Part shown: positions 13,751-15,880 of the stretch, piece after piece | Position numbering within the stretch: the first letter of the stretch is position 1 | Layout: each line of letters begins with the position of its first letter | NCBI GenBank assembly: GCA_964415185.1 | Contig: CAYPZI010000062.1 | Span: 1 to 15,880, forward strand | Direction of reading: 5' to 3' | Source: CAYVBJ01 sp964415185 | GTDB taxonomy: Bacteria > Bacteroidota > Rhodothermia > Balneolales > Balneolaceae | DNA length: 15,880 nt | Notes under the pieces: generated by a model | Told to the model about the DNA's origin: nothing | What the model saw: the letters and a program-made list of their open reading frames with translations, nothing else | Databases searched by the model: none | Position numbers and translations under genes: made by a program

Positions 13751-14440
13751 TTATTTTACGGAACCTACATAGATATACGCTATACCGCCCGTGCATTTTA
13801 CGGCACGCCTCTTCGTGAACGACCCCGCCTCATCCATTAGTGCTAAAAAATCCTCGCCTGCTGCGAATTTGGCACTGGTTTCGGGAAGGTATTCGTATGC
13901 CTCTTTATTGCCACTCAGCCATCCCCCGATTGCAGGCATCACATGTTTGCTGTAAAGCCGGTATGGAATTCTGATAAACCCGCCGGGCTGGCCGAATTCA
14001 AGAATCACCACGTTACCACCCGGTTTTACAACCCTTGCCATTTCACGCAGGCTGATTACAGGATCATCCACGTTTCGAATCCCGAAAGCGATACTTGAAA
14101 TATCAAAACGGTTATCCTCGTAGGGAAGGTTCATGGCATCCGCAACCTCAAAATCGATTTCAAGTTCTTCGTCTTCGGCTTTTGCAGGGGCGTGCTCGAT
14201 CATTTCCTTGCAAAAATCGGTGCCAAGTACATAACCCTCACTTCCTACCGTTTTTTTGAATTCGATGGCCAGGTCTCCCGTTCCGGTTGCACAGTCGAGT
14301 ACGTGGTATCCTTTTTTTGCACCGCTCTCGAGAACTGTTTTTTTGCGCCATGCATTGTGTACCCCGAATGATAGAATGCTGTTAATACGGTCATAATCTC
14401 CTGCAATGTCGGCAAACATCCGCCTTACTTTTTCACTCAT
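13751..14440 (-). CDS. menG: Demethylmenaquinone methyltransferase (MenG/UbiE family)
   Basis: A 229-aa S-adenosylmethionine-dependent C-methyltransferase, the last step of menaquinone synthesis. Signatures: MFADIAGDYDRIN (8-20), the SAM-binding LDCATGTGD (48-56), an acidic end of strand two (GTDFCKEM), FGIRNVDD (119-126), ILEFGQP (146-152), YSKHVMPAIGGWLSGNKEAY (163-182) and GGIAYIYVG near the end. This is the full UbiE pattern, at normal length. In the group suggested by the window menaquinone is the usual quinone, so menG is the better symbol than ubiE. ATG at 14440 has no Shine-Dalgarno; the histidine phosphatase gene ends 37 bp upstream and fabZ starts 50 bp downstream. Confidence 0.95.
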   Translation of the reverse strand: MSEKVRRMFADIAGDYDRINSILSFGVHNAWRKKTVLESGAKKGYHVLDCATGTGDLAIEFKKTVGSEGYVLGTDFCKEMIEHAPAKAEDEELEIDFEVADAMNLPYEDNRFDISSIAFGIRNVDDPVISLREMARVVKPGGNVVILEFGQPGGFIRIPYRLYSKHVMPAIGGWLSGNKEAYEYLPETSAKFAAGEDFLALMDEAGSFTKRRAVKCTGGIAYIYVGSVK

Positions 14441-14477
14441 ATTTTAAAACTATTCATCAAGTGCAACATTCTGTTTC

Positions 14478-15110
14478 TCAAGACACCACAAATTTTGACA
14501 GGTGATTTGTTTTATTAAGATAACCAATCTTTACAGAAAGGTCGGAACTTATAAACAACTTATTGACGGAGCCATTTTGGTGAGTAATTCTGTTCATATT
14601 CTGAAGGCCATATCCAAGCCAGCCGGACAGCAAGATCCGGATCAGCCTGCCATGTAAAACAAAAACCATGCAGCTATGGCCATTCGTTCTGAGAATTGTA
14701 TTCATTTTACCGTATACCCTTTTAAATACATCCTCGGGAGATTCACCGCCGGGAATCCTGAGATTTGTTTCACCATTTTTCCATCGCTTTTGCAGATCTT
14801 TCAATTCTTTCTCAACATCACTAAAATGTTTACCTTCGAACTCCCCGAAGTCCATTTCGTCAAGATCGGGATCGCTGTGAACACTCAGGTTCATCTCACG
14901 TGCCAGGTAACCGGCTGTTTGCAGCGATCTTCTGAGGCTGCTTCCGGAAATGTAATCAACAGGGTAGCCGGACAGATAACCTGATAACAAATCTGCCTGT
15001 TCTTCACCTGTCTGATTCAGGGGTGCATTGATACCCCGCCCCTGCAAAAGTTTGTTTTTATTGTAGCCGGTTTCACCGTGTCGTGCTATAAAAAGAATAC
15101 GACTATTCAT
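14478..15110 (-). CDS. Histidine phosphatase family protein (phosphoglycerate mutase-like)
   Basis: A 210-aa branch 1 histidine phosphatase. It has the phosphohistidine motif ARHGET (9-14, His11), Arg60 in SSLRRS, Glu85 in DLDEMDFGEFEG (82-93), PGGESPEDVFKRV (120-132) and the second catalytic His153 in VLHG. All four catalytic positions expected of the family are there, so it should be active. It resembles CobC/GpmB-like phosphatases more than glycolytic mutase, but the substrate cannot be read from sequence; a sugar phosphate, alpha-ribazole phosphate or another small phosphoester is possible. The tail (about 180-210) is basic and variable. The ATG overlaps the upstream membrane-protein stop by 4 bp (ATGA), and menG begins 37 bp after its stop. 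Confidence 0.9.
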   Translation of the reverse strand: MNSRILFIARHGETGYNKNKLLQGRGINAPLNQTGEEQADLLSGYLSGYPVDYISGSSLRRSLQTAGYLAREMNLSVHSDPDLDEMDFGEFEGKHFSDVEKELKDLQKRWKNGETNLRIPGGESPEDVFKRVYGKMNTILRTNGHSCMVFVLHGRLIRILLSGWLGYGLQNMNRITHQNGSVNKLFISSDLSVKIGYLNKTNHLSKFVVS

Positions 15111-15745
15111 TTTTTTCTTCGAAATGGATTTTTAGTTATGATTTCCTGAATATGCCTGTCTATCTCCTGAACTTCCGGTGGCGACAGATTTTCGTATATT
15201 GCGTACCGGACAAGAACCATTTTCAGGACTCTGTCATTCAACGGCAGCTTGCTTTTCGATATTTTCCCGGCAACCACGCGATCCAAAAGCAGCCGCAGCA
15301 AATCGACCTTGAATAAGAAGAAGTAGATAATGCCGATAATCAGCCCGGAGTAGTTGGCATTGATGCCCAAAAAACTGAGACAAATACCGGCAAGCAATAG
15401 CTGAAAAAAATCCTTGTTAATGACATTCAAAACAGGTGACATTGGGATATTCACTAATGCACTCTTGTTAAAATACCACCAAAGATGAAATAAAAGGGCT
15501 GCAATAGCTGCCACAAGGGTACCCGCCGTAAAAACGAGCAAAAAATAAAGAATCATAGCCAGGCTGCCGGTGCTGTCTATCCATACAACCGCTCTTGAAA
15601 CCAGTTTATCAAAATCATGTTTTTTAAGAAGCCCGGGTACAAATTTATCAACTGTTTCACTGGTTGCATTAAACCAGTGGCCGCCTGAAGTCACGGTATA
15701 AGTACCGGATTCCATGATATGGATGTCATGCTTTTTTTTACTCAT
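15107..15745 (-). CDS. Membrane protein of unknown function (212 aa), first gene of leftward operon
   Basis: I do not recognise a named family. The N-terminal ~50 residues are soluble and polar (MSKKKHDIHI; GGHWFNATSE near 21-30). Two to four hydrophobic helices follow at about 60-95, 112-127 and 130-155, the first region ending in an aromatic HLWWYF. A charged C-terminal segment (160-212), predicted helical, ends in a run of Arg and Lys. This looks like a small inner-membrane protein with both tails in the cytoplasm or a re-entrant middle. It is the most upstream gene of the six-gene leftward group and overlaps the phosphatase gene by 4 bp, which is the only clue to its role. There is no Shine-Dalgarno before ATG 15745. 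The remaining 135 bp to the right edge hold no gene. Confidence 0.75.
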   Translation of the reverse strand: MSKKKHDIHIMESGTYTVTSGGHWFNATSETVDKFVPGLLKKHDFDKLVSRAVVWIDSTGSLAMILYFLLVFTAGTLVAAIAALLFHLWWYFNKSALVNIPMSPVLNVINKDFFQLLLAGICLSFLGINANYSGLIIGIIYFFLFKVDLLRLLLDRVVAGKISKSKLPLNDRVLKMVLVRYAIYENLSPPEVQEIDRHIQEIITKNPFRRKK

Positions 15746-15767
15746 GAGGTAGTAAATATATTCTTAT

Positions 15768-15795
15768 GACAGGTAAAATGATACCGGTTCCTGTC
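15768..15795. promoter_or_regulatory. Inverted repeat GACAGG-N16-CCTGTC upstream of leftward operon
   Basis: GACAGG (15768-15773) and CCTGTC (15790-15795) are perfect inverted 6-mers, with a palindromic ACCGGT (15783-15788) in the spacer. They lie 23-50 bp upstream of the first start codon of the leftward group, where an operator would be expected. Six-base arms can arise by chance, and no clear promoter boxes accompany them. Confidence 0.22.
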
Positions 15796-15880
15796 CGGCT
15801 ATCGGCTAAAATTTTCCTGCAAATTTTATAACATGCAAGTTATTTAAAATTAAAAGCTGTACTTCTGGAGCCAAATTTCA

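Noticed and set aside
13701..13796. GTG at 13796 as start of fabZ
   Set aside because: The extra 32 residues overlap menG by 46 bp and have no FabZ character; MNIEEI at 13700 is the family-like start.

Overview
The window looks like a chromosomal piece from a Gram-negative bacterium of the Bacteroidota/Balneolota/Rhodothermota side of the FCB group, with Balneolota-like organisms my best guess. The reasons are a secreted protein with a FlgD-Ig/Por-secretion-type C-terminal tail, two PorV/PorQ-like outer-membrane barrels, a menaquinone methyltransferase, and a general lack of Shine-Dalgarno sequences. This placement is inferred from gene content only. No rRNA, tRNA, CRISPR array, transposase or integrase was seen.

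Layout: positions 1-193 are non-coding. They hold an octamer tandem array that runs off the left edge and a set of ACGGGT/ACCCGT arms able to form alternative hairpins. From 194 to 4625, four tightly packed rightward genes form an envelope/secretion cassette: a probable lipoprotein, a BNR/Asp-box repeat protein with a type IX secretion (T9SS) style tail, and two PorV/PorQ-family barrels. From 4666 to 10738, five rightward genes, overlapping or nearly touching, form part of a surface glycan locus: glycosyltransferase, Wzx-type flippase, a polysaccharide-deacetylase-like protein with an extra N-terminal domain, a GT4 glycosyltransferase and UDP-GlcNAc 2-epimerase (WecB). An AT-rich gap and an orphan 168-aa exported protein close the rightward half (to 11436).

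Positions 11437-11665 separate two convergent gene sets and carry two heptamer repeat arrays in inverted orientation. From 15745 back to 11666 there are six leftward genes: a membrane protein of unknown function, a histidine phosphatase, menG, fabZ, panB and surE. They are close-packed (two ATGA overlaps, gaps of 11-50 bp), probably one operon of housekeeping metabolism: quinone, fatty acid, pantothenate and nucleotide phosphatase functions.

How the parts may work together: the first cassette resembles a T9SS cargo encoded with its own outer-membrane carrier proteins. The glycan genes could make and export a surface polysaccharide containing ManNAc-derived sugar. T9SS cargos in Bacteroidota can be anchored to a lipopolysaccharide, so a functional link between the two halves is imaginable but not shown. 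The most notable points are the lipoprotein-cargo-double-PorV cassette, the two-domain deacetylase with non-canonical active-site motifs, a likely CTG start preceded by the only strong Shine-Dalgarno in the window, and the inverted heptamer arrays at the convergent junction.
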